This document shows, one piece after another, positions 22,501 through 33,564 of a stretch of 64,000 nt of DNA. The position numbers and the translations under genes were made by a program. The DNA is taken from contig NC_061475.1 in assembly GCF_022581195.2 (NCBI RefSeq), positions 5,766,001 to 5,830,000 of the forward strand, written 5' to 3'. Under the pieces are notes generated by a model, which was not told where the DNA came from, did no database searches, and worked only from the letters and a program-made list of their open reading frames with translations. This DNA is from Helicoverpa zea (taxonomy: Eukaryota; Arthropoda; Insecta; Lepidoptera; Noctuidae). Each line of letters opens with the position of its first letter. Positions within the stretch are counted from its first letter, which is position 1.

Positions 22501-25500
22501 ATAAATGAATTGATTTGATTATGATCAAGTTTTATTTTATAATTTAATTAGGGTCATTTACATAGGCATATTACTTTTTTTCCATAGCAACCACACAAGG
22601 AGGTTTCGGCCAGAAACCAGCAACACTCGGTTTCGGTACATTAGGAGCCGCGACTTCTACACCTCAGACTGGCCTAGGTCAGACTGGTCTGACGGGACAG
22701 GCTACTGGTCTAACAGGTCAGACTACTGGTCTAACCGGACAAGCTACTGGTCTGACGGGACAAGGTACGGGTTTGGGAGGTCAGACTACTGGTCTGACTA
22801 CAGCACCTAGCTTTGGTGCTGCTCAAACTGCTACTAGTACTCCACAAGGATTTGGCTCTTTTACTTGTAAGTTTAACTTTTATTTGGTTTATAAATATTA
22901 ATTTCCAGCTTCTCTTCCATTGCCAAGAATTTTTATTTAATTAATTTCTTCTATTAAAGTAGCTTAAATAGATCATGTAAAACGCAGTTTGCTCTTTTTG
23001 AGTTCAGCTTGAACAAACGTATAAAGACTAAAGTTAACCTATTTCTTTTATTGTAGCACCAACTCCCCTAAGCTTTGGTGGTAACCAGCAAACCAGTCAA
23101 GCAACAACCGGTGTCAGTTTCGCTCCACCATCGACTGCGCAACCAACACTCGGTTTTGGTACACCAACAACCATCCAATCCGGACAAACCGGGCTCAGTT
23201 TTGGAGCTCCAACAACCACGCAGACCGGACTTAGTTTTGGAACCCAACCAGCCACTTCTGGAGTAGCTACTTCAGGAACGGACAAACCATTATTATTGGG
23301 ACAGGCTTTACCAGCTGGGCAGTTTCCTAAAACATCAGCACCATTAAGCTTTGGTCCGGTATCAACTGGCACAGTGAGTGCCACTTCTACAGCACCTGTC
23401 TCAAGTGGTCTTACATCTTGGTCCACTCCGGCATCAACTGCAACAAGTCAACCAGCAACCGGGCTTAGTTTTGGAACCAGCACTGCGGCTTCTAAGCTGA
23501 GTTTTGGAGCTGTTTCTACGTCCGCCCCAAATGCAACATACGGGGTCAGTGTCGCTGGGTCTGCAGCTCAAATTGACTCTAGTTTTGGAAAACCTATTAC
23601 GTCGGTTGTAGGTTCTTCGGCAGGTAAGAAAATTTTAAAATTTTCATTTGCCTCTAAAAATAATACAAAGATCCGAATTGCGAATCTACTCCTTTTTGGA
23701 AAGTGATTAAAAAATAATAATATGATGGTTCTACAGAAATTCCTAATTCAAATACATATTTAAATTCATGTCATGTTGACTTTAAGTAAAATTGTATTGT
23801 CAAATAAAAATTTCAGCATTTGTTAACAAAATTATTAGTAATCTATTATAGAACTTATACCAATATGGATAGAGGTTATATTGCTTATTCTTTTACCTCC
23901 AATATTTATGTCTCCATCTTGATGTTCATCGATTCTAAACCGCTCATAAAAATCCGCCATTTTAAAATTTTTGCACTACAAACTAAATATTTACAAAATA
24001 TTGTAAACACAAATACTGTATTTTAATAAATCATAGCTATATATGTAAATAATTTTAGAAATATTTCTTTATTAAAAATGGGTAATAGTTTTACAAATGA
24101 TCTTATGATAGGGAAATATTAAAACTAAGTATCAAAATATTCATCCGCATCGCTGTCAGCTGGGATCGTGCCCAAAAGGCTGGCTGCATTGCCACGCTGG
24201 ATGGCAATGCATATCCTTTGGCCGAAGTATAGGCCAGCCCTTTGGTCACGAGTGGACTCCACTAATCGCTTACTGATTTCTCGAAAGAGTCTGTGGGCAC
24301 TTGGGCCCCATGGTCCCAAGGTTTCAACCCCAAACGGCTCAAAAATGCAATTGCCGGTGAGGTTTACATATTTGTGCCGTTTGAGGTTTTCCGCGGCTGC
24401 AGCAGCTGCACCGACACAGCTCGCCGTACTGGGAAGGTGGGAAGGTGCAAGGGTGTCGACGCAGGTTGCGTCCCACACCAAAGACCTTCCCATCTTCCAA
24501 GGCATTATAGACATCCCGTCTGGTCTCTTGCCATCGTCGCGTGCCAAGCCTCTGATTTCTGGTTTCTTTATTTATATTCAAATTATTGTATGTTTCAGCA
24601 TCAACCACTGCCCCTTCAGGTATCATAGCCCTTGGCAAAACTACAGCGACCACAGCTTTGGCTTCTCTTAGTACAGCAACTACGTAAGTAATCAATTACA
24701 CTCAGTCAGTATTTCAATTACATGTAGAAACCAAAACATAAGTAGGTAAGTACATACTTACATAGTCAGAAAATGAAAAACCAGAATTAAAAATATATAT
24801 TATTTGTTAATTTTTTTTTTTTGTTTGCTTGTATAAAGACTCAGAAATTACTGGTAAAAAAAAACTCACTGTTGCGAAACTATTACAGTCCCTATATGAC
24901 ATAGGCTATATTTTATATTAGCTTCTGTCAGCGGTTTCACCCGCATCCCGTGGGAACCTCTGCACGAACCCGGATAAAAAGTAGCCTGTAGTGTGGCCTA
25001 CACTACAGGCTACTTTTTTTTTACTTTTTCCTCGATAAATAGTAGTAGTAATTTAAACAATGAATCTTCCTAAAATCTTTCAGAACTACAGCATCAGCCC
25101 CAGTTCCCCCTCAGACAATAACATCAATTACCTTCGCGCAACTTGAAGAGAGTATCAACAAATGGACCCTCGAGTTAGAGGAACAAGAAAACGTGTTTAT
25201 AAACCAGGCTACACAGATCAACGCCTGGGATAGACTGCTAATTGCTAATGGGGAGAAGGTATGTTTGTATGTCAATTTAGTATTTAATTTATCAAAAACG
25301 GGGCCTTGTTATACACTGGACACTTGGGACACATTGTCTTTCATGTCTCGGTGGCTCTGCCAATAACAAGCTCTCCCGAGATTACGCATACAAAGGCAAT
25401 GTGCACCTACCAAGTATCCGCCTATATGAGATAAACATCTATAAGTACCACAGGACTTTCCGTGTACATAAAAGTATCTAACATTCTGCTTCCCGTAACT

Positions 25501-26840
25501 TTACCCTACTTGCATAGACCAAAAATTTCACTTAAATTCATGTATCCTATTTGCTGTTTGTGCCAAAAAATTATTCGTCAATTGACACTTTCCGATCATT
25601 CCAACAAATTCCTTCTGGCCACGGATTGAAACATAGAAATTTATATTACTTAGTAAATAATATATTTTTACAGATAGTAGAACTAAACGATGCCGTACAA
25701 TCAGTGAAGAACGAACAACAGAGCTTGGAGCACGAGCTAGACTTCGTACTAGCTCAGCAGAAGGAACTAGAAGATTTGTTAGCGCCCATGGAGAAACAAC
25801 TGTCTGAAGAAACTGTGGACAGGCTCAGAGATCCGGAGAGAGAGCATATGTGAGTATACAAGCTGTTGTTAAATAATTATTTATTTGAAGAAATTGTTTG
25901 CTTATTGATAAACTGGGAACTTAATTTACAAAGTAGCAGTTTCCCGCTATTGTAAATTGCGTCTCGGATTAGAGATAGTCGGTAATTATGTTGTTTATAA
26001 ATTATATGACTGCTTAGTATCGTTGAAAATCGTACTTGTAAATAGTTTTTACGTAAAATGGTAACAAAGACTTTTGTATATTAGCCTATAACTTGTGCTA
26101 TATTGCAATTCACTTGCGCCCAATTTTATGACAAATGAAAAGTTTGCGAAATTGGGGTGCTATCAAAATCGCTAGATAGTACAAAATTATGAAGTAAGTA
26201 ATAAATCCATACATTTAACATATATTTTTTGTCATTTCAGGTATTCGCTAGCTGAAAACTTGGACACTCAACTGAGACAGATGTCGGAAGATTTGAAAGA
26301 AGTTATAGAACATCTCAACGAAACCAATAGGAGTCAAGACAGCAATGATCCTGTAAGTATAATGTTGTGGATTTCAAGACTTAACTATTTGATATCTCCC
26401 CAAACAACCTATAAGACTATTTAGTGCGAGAATATAGAGAAACAGTGGTTGGTCTGTGCATGGCTGACCATAAGTGCCTTAGGGTTTCGAAAGGCAGAAC
26501 TCCCCAACCAGGTAGTTAAAACCAGGTAAGTGTAGTGGAAATATTTTGAATATTCCAAGTGTTCAGCTCGATAATTCGAGCCTTTCTTTCCTTTTGTTCA
26601 CCTTCAATACACTGTTAATTTAATACTACAAAAATGAAGGACCAAAAATAAGGCTTAATTCACCCCATTTTTTTTTTTCAGATCGTCCAAATTGGCCGCA
26701 TTCTGAACGCCCACATGTCGTCAATGCAATGGATAGACAACTCCATTGCACAGATATCTACAAAACTCGACCAACTGAAAGCTACCCACGACACGCTGCG
26801 GAGAGACAACGAGCGATCTTACCAACTCACTTATAATTGA
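16577..26840 (+). CDS. Nup62: Nucleoporin Nup62 (p62), 14 exons, 803 aa
   Basis: Exons 16577-16646, 17002-17061, 17241-17330, 18800-18915, 19397-19466, 20476-20753, 21680-21854, 22588-22866, 23057-23623, 24599-24683, 25084-25258, 25674-25849, 26241-26352 and 26682-26840 join in phase. Nup62 lines the central channel of the nuclear pore with Nup54 and Nup58. Residues 1 to about 590 are an FG domain of GFG, SFG and AFG units in Thr/Gln/Pro-rich spacers, the phase that binds import receptors. From about 605 to the end lies the conserved Nsp1/Nup62 C-terminal coiled coil (ITFAQLEESINKW, then WDRLLIANGEKI), which docks the protein in the pore. It starts MSFSFGS and ends QLTYN. Animal Nup62 is usually about 400-530 aa, so this FG region is unusually long; exon 8 has heptad repeats without FG. 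Introns hold a SINE, LINE tails and MITEs. Confidence 0.96.
17428..17684. mobile_element. 257-bp MITE with 31-bp perfect inverted repeats and an inner palindrome
   Basis: GGACGTAGTTATGCAGAAAC and 11 more bases at 17428-17458 are exactly complementary to 17654-17684. Just inside the left arm is a second palindrome, AAATGCTTATATCTCAAATT paired with its copy near 17490-17512. It lies in a Nup62 intron. No confident target duplication. Confidence 0.65.
17930..18060 (+). mobile_element. RTE-type LINE 3' end with (ATG)n tail
   Basis: The plus frame reads AGRSWMRAAENRSQWRALGE, then AYVQQWTAIG and stop, the conserved extreme C-terminus of RTE-family reverse transcriptase ORFs. The stop is followed by a TGATGATGATG microsatellite, the usual RTE tail. 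Truncated at the 5' side. In a Nup62 intron. Confidence 0.75.
18273..18675 (+). mobile_element. tRNA-derived SINE with 17-bp target-site duplication
   Basis: The 5' head has a perfect A box (TGGCCTAGTGG) and B box (GGTTCGATCCC). The body is the moth SINE sequence ending GGCTCGGAGGATGATG. It is bracketed by an exact 17-bp direct repeat AGAGGCATTTATTTTGT at 18256-18272 and 18676-18692, the mark of LINE-driven retroposition. In the Nup62 intron before exon 4. Not a functional tRNA gene, since no acceptor stem closes. Confidence 0.85.
18925..19115 (-). mobile_element. LINE 3' untranslated fragment, antisense
   Basis: Read on the minus strand it has CTCTGGAGGAGGCCTTTGCC followed later by AATAAAGGCTTTTTTATTTT, a common 3' end of moth LINEs. 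No coding part remains. Confidence 0.5.
19877..20109 (-). mobile_element. C-terminal fragment of a LINE-type ORF, copy 1
   Basis: The minus frame reads GPWGPSAHRLFREISKRL, then QRISIAIQRG-like sequence (here QRICIAIQRGNAASLLGTIP) to DADEYFDT and stop. I recognise it as the repetitive C-terminus of a non-LTR reverse-transcriptase-type ORF seen in many insect genomes, though I cannot name the clade. It is 5'-truncated at about 20109, in the Nup62 intron before exon 6. Confidence 0.55.
21006..21157. mobile_element. MITE with about 50-bp imperfect inverted arms
   Basis: TTACCACAAAAACTTTTTAA and on to CTTGTCTAAAAAAATGT at the left is mirrored by the right arm ending AAGTTTTTGTAGTAAGG. A few mismatches separate the arms. 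In the Nup62 intron after exon 6. Confidence 0.65.
21882..22096 (+). repeat. Lepidopteran CGCGGCTTCGCC interspersed repeat
   Basis: Starts ACTAGCTTCCGCCCGCGGCT and ends ACTTTATAATATTAGTAGGG. This is one of the most frequent repeats of moth and butterfly genomes, here nearly full-length in the Nup62 intron after exon 7. Confidence 0.75.
24087..24562 (-). mobile_element. C-terminal fragment of the same LINE-type ORF, copy 2
   Basis: Longer copy of the element at 19877. Further upstream residues are visible (RPDGMSIMPWKMGRSLVWDA, then TCVDTLAPSHLP and an alanine run), with the same stop and 3' flank (TTTTACAAATGATCTTATGA). The element ends only about 37 bases before Nup62 exon 10. Confidence 0.6.
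24915..25020 (-). repeat. Lepidopteran interspersed repeat fragment with a hairpin
   Basis: Reads as the complement of the same family (TTAGCTTCTGTCAGCGGTTT, CACCCGCATCCCGTGGGA). At 24981-25013 it is capped by a perfect inverted repeat, GTAGCCTGTAGTGT and ACACTACAGGCTAC around GGCCT. Confidence 0.6.
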
Positions 26841-26999
26841 AGTTACAGTATTTAATGTTAACTAGAATTTTAGGTCCGTGTTATAAAACAATGCTCAAGA
26901 ATGTAACAGATTTCATAAAGACCAATTATTTCAGTACCAGTAATTTTTTTGTTGAGACTTCTGTGAAAAAATATTTGATACTTTAAAAAACCCCACACA

Positions 27000-27190
27000 T
27001 TTACTTTATCACTACATAATATAAAAGAACCAAGACCTTAGACGACGGAGATTATTTGCATGCGATGAACTCAAAAACTACTGCACGGATTTTGATGCAG
27101 TTATGTAATGTACCAATAAATTAAAGTTATTTATGTGAAAAGTTTGGGTACATACAAAATCCCACGGCGTAGCCGGGGCGGGACCCTCAT
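27000..27190. repeat. Degenerate lepidopteran repeat downstream of Nup62
   Basis: Contains AACTACTGCACGGATTTTGA and CCCACGGCGTAGCCGGGGCG phrases typical of moth interspersed repeats. A similar relic lies at 17685-17915. Possible Nup62 polyadenylation signals are AATAAA at about 27115 and 27408. Confidence 0.5.
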
Positions 27191-27546
27191 TTATATTAAA
27201 ATTTAAATAAATAACTGTTGTTTTTGCTTGAGTATTGAGTCTAACATGGGTCGTCGACTGTGCTAAATGATTGATTCCAATTAATTGAATAGTTATCACT
27301 TTCGGAAAAGTAATTGATTAAAAACGAAGTGATGAAAACTATCGAAATAACAAATGTACATAGATAAAAACTGTTTTTGTATAACTGTATATCATATTCA
27401 TTCAGCAATAAAAAAAAATAGATTTTTTATTTCATGTTAAATATGTTTCGTACTTAGTTTCAAACTTGTGGACAAAAAGTTTTTGATTATCATTTCTGTA
27501 CCTACTTTGTTGATTATTAAAAACTGGACAAATTGTTTGTTAATTA

Positions 27547-28212
27547 CACTGGTCAACAGCATTTTTGGTGCAAAGGTGAAATATATCATTTCTTATAGAT
27601 TAATTGATACGTAATCGAAGTCCAGAACATAAAGTTGCACTAGCACGTAGGGATTTAGAGATATACCCCTCCTAAAGTACCAAAAACGCGTTTTTTAACG
27701 ATATTTGACGATTTTTTTGAAGGACAGCAAAATTGATTTTTGGTTTCCATCTATAGCATTATATAGTACTACTCTTCCCGATTGAAATTCATTTTTATTT
27801 CGAACGCTAAGAGTTTAAATTTTCATGAAATAGGTATACAGCTACGATAGTTCGATCTTCCCTATATTTTATTTGGCCTGTTAGTATGAAAAAACTCCAC
27901 TTTAGATATAGTATGGTATATATTGAGAAAGAAAACTTGCAAAAATATAAATTAAAATGGTGTTAATGCGGGGAAAGTAGTACTATATAATGCTTTAGTT
28001 AGAAATTACTAGAAAATTCTGATGTCCCTGAAAAAATACATCAAATTTCATAATAAAACACATTTTTGGTACTTTAGGAGGGGTATATCTCTAAATCCCT
28101 ACGTACTAGTGCAACTTTATGTTCTGGACTTCGATTACGTATCAAATATTCTATAAGAAATTGTATATTTCACCTTTGCACCAAAAAAATAATAATAATT
28201 TGTTGACCAGTG
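27547..28212. mobile_element. 666-bp element with about 145-bp inverted arms and TTA duplication
   Basis: The arms, about 27547-27690 and 28068-28212, are inverted copies beginning CACTGGTCAACA and including GGGATTTAGAGATATACCCC. TTA flanks both sides (27544-27546, 28213-28215). The inside is AT-rich without a frame, so it is non-autonomous. It sits between the convergent Nup62 and Hus1 genes. Confidence 0.75.
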
Positions 28213-28482
28213 TTATTGTAATTCTTATAAAACTGTATTTCTGTGAAATAAAAGTAATTCGTTTATATTCGTGTCTTTAATCGGGTAATCAGTATTCCAT
28301 TCATTCCATCAGTATACCATTTCAACTTTCTTTTGAAGGAATCTTTTTTGTTTGTTTGTACCCTTAAGTGTCCGAAACTACTGAACAGGTACGGGGATAA
28401 AATATGGCCCATGTCACTCAGAGATTTTCAAATCTGTCAAACAGTTTTGAATAAAACAAAAACTAAAATGCAATTCATTCAT

Positions 28483-31400
28483 TCAATAAACAATTCCACT
28501 AATAAAACATTGCAGCTTAACATTCTCATCGCTCTGCAAACACAATATGACTAGTTTTCTATGCACTATACTGCAGATAGTCTTGTTGGTAGATATCTGG
28601 TCTGCACTGAGGAACATTGACAGTTTCTTAGCGTCCACTCTGCAGTTACATATGCGGGAGATGTCTTCGTTAGTTTGAGTGTCCGTTTCTGAGTCGGAAT
28701 GATCTATTGGCCCTGGAATTTACAGTAAGTTTAATTATGCCGTTTTTATGATGCCTAATTTCATCAAATTCAATTCAGTAAATTATTGCTTTATATCCTG
28801 CTCCTAACATATCTAACCAGATACAGGTGAGTACCAGTGTTTTAAATGGAACGACTGCTCATCTGACCACCTCAACATTTACCGTTACGCAGGCAACCCA
28901 ATTTTCCCAGATAAAACTGGATCTTAGACTTTCTGGCTGACCCGTCTTGACTGATTGATAAATGAAATCGATCGATCCGCGCGGATTTGACTTAGCCCAC
29001 GATCACCCAGATGTGAATGAATTTGATACAGCCATTTTAAGCATATAGTAACTTTCTTAATCTATACTTATAATAAATCTGTAGAGAGGTCAATTCTGTA
29101 CATTGAATATATTTCCAAAAAAACTATCAGGGGGTGATTAGTGATCGATACTGATGGCAAATCTAATCTTTATTGAATATAATTAAATCAGTAAAATTTT
29201 TGTCTGTCTGTGTGTGTGTTCGTTATGGAAACAAAAACTACTCAACGGATTTTAACGAAACTTGGTACGATTATTCTTCATTCTCCTGGGCAGGTTACTT
29301 TTCATCACACTATGACCAATAGGAGCAGAGCAGTAAAGGGAAATCTAACGCGGACGAAGTCGCTGGCAGAAGCTAGTCAAGAATATTACAATACTTAGTA
29401 AGGCTACTTATTTACCTCCAAAAGCCTCCACACTCAATCCTTTAAACCTTGTCGACACTTTAGCCATGTCAGTCTTTATTTGTAGAGTTAATCTTCCTTC
29501 AGCGGACGCCCTGATCACCACTTCAGATGCCATTGTTCTCATTCTATCGATTGTGGTTCGAAGTTGTTTTAGAGGAGGTAATTCTATTGATATCTGAAAA
29601 GTACGTAATAGATATAATAGTTAGGTGATCAGTAAAATAGTGTTTCTGCTGGTGGAAGCTTGAACTGTAATTTTTTTTATTAATGATTAAGCATTCCTCT
29701 ATTGTGTGGAATACAACAGACACAGTGGTATTCGAAAAGTTAACAATGCCAGCCTGCAATAAAGCAGCCTGCCAGAGTTGACAAAGAGACAAATTATCAG
29801 CTACTTAGAAATCTGCCTGACCTTTTAACGAATTATATATATGGGGGTTGGTATCCAGTCTAATGGGATACAGGGGACAACTGCTTACCTGACCTCGACA
29901 TCCCAGTTACTCGGCCAAGCCAATGTTCCTTGCTTGTTAAGACTGGTGGTCAGAGTTTCTTTGTTCGCAGTATATGTAACTACTGCCAAAGATGATCAAA
30001 TAACCAGCATGTAGAAATCTATGTAAAATAACTAAATACAGATGTATATAAAATATACTTACATCTAGGCTAGGTATCCTAGGTTCATGGAAGTCAGCCC
30101 ACAGCTTCCTTGGTATCACAGTTACTGGTATATCATGTGTCACTTGTCTAGTCTGCTGAGATAGAACACATGGCTGAAAAGAATACATTTTTCATGTTAG
30201 ATTAGATGAAATCATCACCAATGTTGTTACTGTACAAGCAATTTTCTTTGTAACATACCACAAGTGTTATATTTTGAAGCATTAATAATGAAGTACACTG
30301 ATAAAAGATGAAAGAACAGACCTTGAGAAAACCTTGGTCCTCGACTATTAAGACTAAAATCACCAAACTGAAAACAAGCGCAAGAGCAAGCGTGGTGATT
30401 AATGCTCAAACCTTTTGTGTATGAGTAGAAACCAGTGCACCGCAGTAGGACTGTAGAAAAGCTGATGATGATGACTTACATAGTGAATGTGCACTTATTG
30501 GTGCAATAATTCCACATATTCAAGCAAATAAGCTCTTCAGCTTTATAATATTAGTAAAGAATACATACCATTTCAATTTCTAAAGTTAGACATGGACACT
30601 GTTTCTTAGTTAGTTTCATTTTTAAAGATTTTGCCGTCTTTAAAGTAACTAAGGATCTTGCTAAATTACCTGAAATTATATTAAAAATACATTAAAGTTT
30701 TCGCGCGATGGAGCGAAGTATATTAAACCTACGAAAAGTACAAAAAATAAAAAGTTCAGAAATAAGGAAAAAGACGAATCTAATAGATGCACTTATACAT
30801 GCTCTAGAGCTTAAATGGAAATGGGCGGGCCACGTATGCAGATGCAAGCACAACAGGTGGACCCTTCTCACTACAAACTGGAATGGTCCAAAAGGCAAAA
30901 GAAGAGTTGGAAGACGTAAAAAGCGATGGGCCGATGACATAGCTGGGACTACGGGGCCCAGTTGGCAGACTGTTGCCCTAAATAGACAAAAATGGAAGAA
31001 GATGGAGGAGGTCTATACCCATATGGGATCCATTTTTTAAATCAAAAATTAAAACAAATAATAATTAACATATAAATGATATAAATAATGTAAAGAAATG
31101 GAAATAAAAAGGCTTTAAATTAAATAAATTAAATTTTTAGGTCTGATCTCTGTTCCTCACAAAATCCTCAAAGATGTATTATTCAACAACATGTACTTTA
31201 TGTATATCAAACTCATTTGAATATATTTAAAGTAAATAAATTATACATTCAAATAAGAAGAATTCAGATGCCCTGCCCTGTGCAATTCACAATCACTTAA
31301 CCATCACTACAATTGAAAGTTTGTATTATATACCACTTATAAATAGAACTGGAGTTTACAAACCTGAACTTAAAGCTAAATAAATATCCTTATGTTCCTC

Positions 31401-31698
31401 ATCCAACCCGATCATTTGATATTCTGAACAAAACATTGCTTGTGGAATCTCACACCAAAGAATTGGAGGTGAAGGCCCGCTGTTCTCTTCACTCACGATA
31501 AAATACATATGATCATCAGTCAACCTTAACACGCATTCTTTGGATAACTTCGATATTATTGTTACAACATCTGCAAATAGATAAAGTAAGCTGAAAAGAT
31601 AAAGCAAGCAAAACTTTGTTGCAAGTTTTCAACCAAAAATAATTACTTGAAAGTTCTCGCATCGTGCCAGCATCAATCATTAAAGCACGGAATTTCAT
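28483..31698 (-). CDS. Hus1: Checkpoint protein Hus1 (9-1-1 clamp subunit), 6 exons, 292 aa
   Basis: On the minus strand the exons are 31647-31698, 31364-31570, 30569-30669, 30063-30173, 29416-29593 and 28483-28712, all in phase with GT-AG borders. Hus1 pairs with Rad9 and Rad1 in a PCNA-like ring loaded at damaged DNA, which activates the ATR checkpoint. Diagnostic stretches are the N-terminus MKFRALMID, LKMKLTKKQCPCLTLEIEM at the end of exon 3, and THDIPVTVIPRKLW (residues 132-145), the best conserved part of the family. The length matches the usual 280 or so. The acidic, Thr-rich loop after residue 217 (DSETDTQTNED) sits where the family is variable. It converges on Nup62, with 1.6 kb between the stop codons. 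Intron 2 contains an RTE relic on the opposite strand. Confidence 0.96.
29040..29390 (+). repeat. Lepidopteran interspersed repeat (between Hus1 exons 5 and 6)
   Basis: Begins AATCTATACTTATAATAAAT, contains TTTGTCTGTCTGTGTGTGTG and AACTACTCAACGGATTTTAA, and ends GACGAAGTCGCTGGCAGAAG followed by CTAGT. A near-complete member of the common moth family. Confidence 0.7.
29830..29945 (-). mobile_element. Degenerate antisense SINE fragment
   Basis: GGGGTTGGTATCCAGTCTAA to the GGCCAAGCCAATGTTCC stretch resembles the complement of the SINE body at 18500-18660, heavily diverged. A similar trace lies at 28830-28920. Confidence 0.4.
30380..30477 (+). mobile_element. LINE 3' tail fragment (Hus1 intron 3)
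   Basis: GCGTGGTGATTAATGCTCAA through AGTAGGACTGTAGAAAAGCT to a GATGATGATGA run is the familiar 3' untranslated tail of moth RTE-like LINEs. No coding part. Confidence 0.45.
30700..31137 (+). mobile_element. RTE-type LINE C-terminal fragment (antisense in Hus1 intron 2)
   Basis: The frame 30708-31040 reads LKWKWAGHVCRCKHNRWTLL, then GKRRVGRRKKRWADDI, the conserved RTE reverse-transcriptase C-terminus (the usual form has KWAGH, RW and GRP.RW.DD). The 3' tail ends GGCTTTAAATTAAATAAATT. 5'-truncated and diverged. Confidence 0.8.
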
Positions 31699-33541
31699 AT
31701 TTTGTGTTGTTTTAATATGGTGTAACTAATAAATTAACTATTATTTTATTGAAGATGTTCGCGGGCTTTTAAAATCGTACCTATTTTTTTTGACAGCTTT
31801 GTTTTGACAGCTAGAGGAGGATGATAAAACAAAGACAATATACATTTTGATTGCCATGATATAAAATAGACACGAGTAATCGACTAAAATTACTTTATTC
31901 GCGATACGATGATTTTTACAACAGGAGGTCTTCTTATTGAGAATTTAAAAAAAAAACTAAGATCCAAGAAATTCAGATTTCTGGACAAATTGTTTTCAAA
32001 ATCTCTCGGGACATTCAGATAGTTACCTATCTTTTTTTCTTTATTTAGGACAACTAACAAATCTTACACTAGTTACTATGAATGTTATTACGAAATCTTA
32101 AATCTTTTGCTAAGTGTAGACTTATTATAGGTTGCCACAACATGCATAATATGTGGTCGGATCTTTGTTATTTGTTTAAGTAAAAGTTTAACCTTCTTTA
32201 CAATGCAAGAATGATAATGTTAACTAAAATTTTATATATACATTTTATATATTGACTGACACAATATTAATTATCTGACTGACTTATCTTCTCTTTTTAT
32301 GCCCTATGGCCCTATTTTCTATATTTCTAATTGTTAATAACAAAAACGCATTAAAAACCGGAAAATTATATGACGTTCATAACATAGGACGTTCCGTTCC
32401 TTGCATTCAGGTACCTCGTTCACAGCCATCTACTCATCAGCTAGAAAAATAATTTTAAAAAATCAAAGAAAACACCTCATTGATCGTTTAGGTTGCCCCT
32501 TAGACTTTACACAGACGGCCAATATAGTTGCGCAATATCACGATGAAAATATTATGCAATTAAAATTTGGTCGCTAAATATCATTGCGCAATCTTCAATA
32601 CTAGGCCTAAACGTCAATTTTGCACAATATCAAATATTAAATTTACCGCTTAGGGCTTAGGGTGTGTCTAGTACCTTTTTAAGGTTACGACTGAGCATAA
32701 AGCTTTGAAACCAAAGCCTTAATGTTTTCTTTATGAGAATTAAAAAAATAGTTTTATTAGAATTAAAGAAAATTTATAGATCGCGTTGCATATACATAGT
32801 ATAAAAAAAAAAAAACATTATGCTGAGCCCTTTATGTGGCTTGGTTCCAGAAAGTCATATATCTGGATATTTTTTTTTTTAATCTCTGATTGACTTCTTT
32901 TCTCCTTTTATTCCATTTTTTTCCTATTTTAATTTTTATTTAATTGTTGATGACAAGTAAGTTTCGTTATGCGACCTCAAAATTATTATGACGGTTGATC
33001 TGATATGACGCTCCGTTCCTTGAAGTAACGTACTAAAATCACAGCCATCTAGGCATCAGCTAGGAAAATAATAATAAAACAAAATCCCTCATTGCAGTTG
33101 ATGATTAAATTGATACGGAACCTTTGTAAATGCTCTGTTGATTGAGCCGTATTTGGCAGTTAACATCTAATACCGTTTAGTCGATTTCATCAATATTTTT
33201 ATGGCAACATTTATCCATAGACAAAGATGTGTGTGTTCTCGTTTCCTACAAAGATGGCTCTGAATGGTGCTGTCGTGTTGATAAAGTTCTATTTACGGTA
33301 CATCACCTTTCTCTGTCTTACAACAGGCAAATTACGGTGTCACGAATGAGATAGACAATGTTCCATTTTGATTGTAACGAATACTAACGAATTGTGGTTA
33401 TATGACTTGAAAAGTTTTTTTATTTATTTTACTAAATTATTGTGCAATCTAAAGTAATCTATTATTCTATAAAGTCAATGTAAAATCTATAATTTTATTT
33501 GTAAATTTATTTTCACAATAATCTTTAAGTAACAAGGATAA
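31699..33541. other. Hus1-Myb divergent spacer with an old direct duplication
   Basis: No gene seen. Two diverged direct copies of about 210 bases lie at about 32275-32492 and 32884-33101, sharing GTTCCGTTCCTTG-like, CACAGCCATCTA and CATCAGCTAG words in the same order. The Hus1 promoter should be near 31700-31800. Confidence 0.45.
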
Positions 33542-33564
33542 ATGGAGAAAAATGACCAGTCAAG
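33542..33564 (+). CDS. Candidate alternative first coding exon of Myb (MEKNDQ...)
   Basis: ATG at 33542 is followed by 23 coding bases (MEKNDQS plus AG) and a strong donor AG/GTATGT. It ends two bases into a codon. That fits both the acceptor at 36440, where it continues in frame into the next candidate exon, and the Myb exon at 61572. It could instead belong to an unrelated small gene; no transcript evidence is available here. Confidence 0.35.

Noticed and set aside
23097..23426. 109-codon minus frame over Nup62 exon 9
   Set aside because: Antisense shadow of the repetitive Thr/Gly/Phe codons.
28333..28554. 73-codon plus frame at the Hus1 3' end
   Set aside because: It overlaps the last Hus1 exon in antisense, and the Hus1 reading is conserved.
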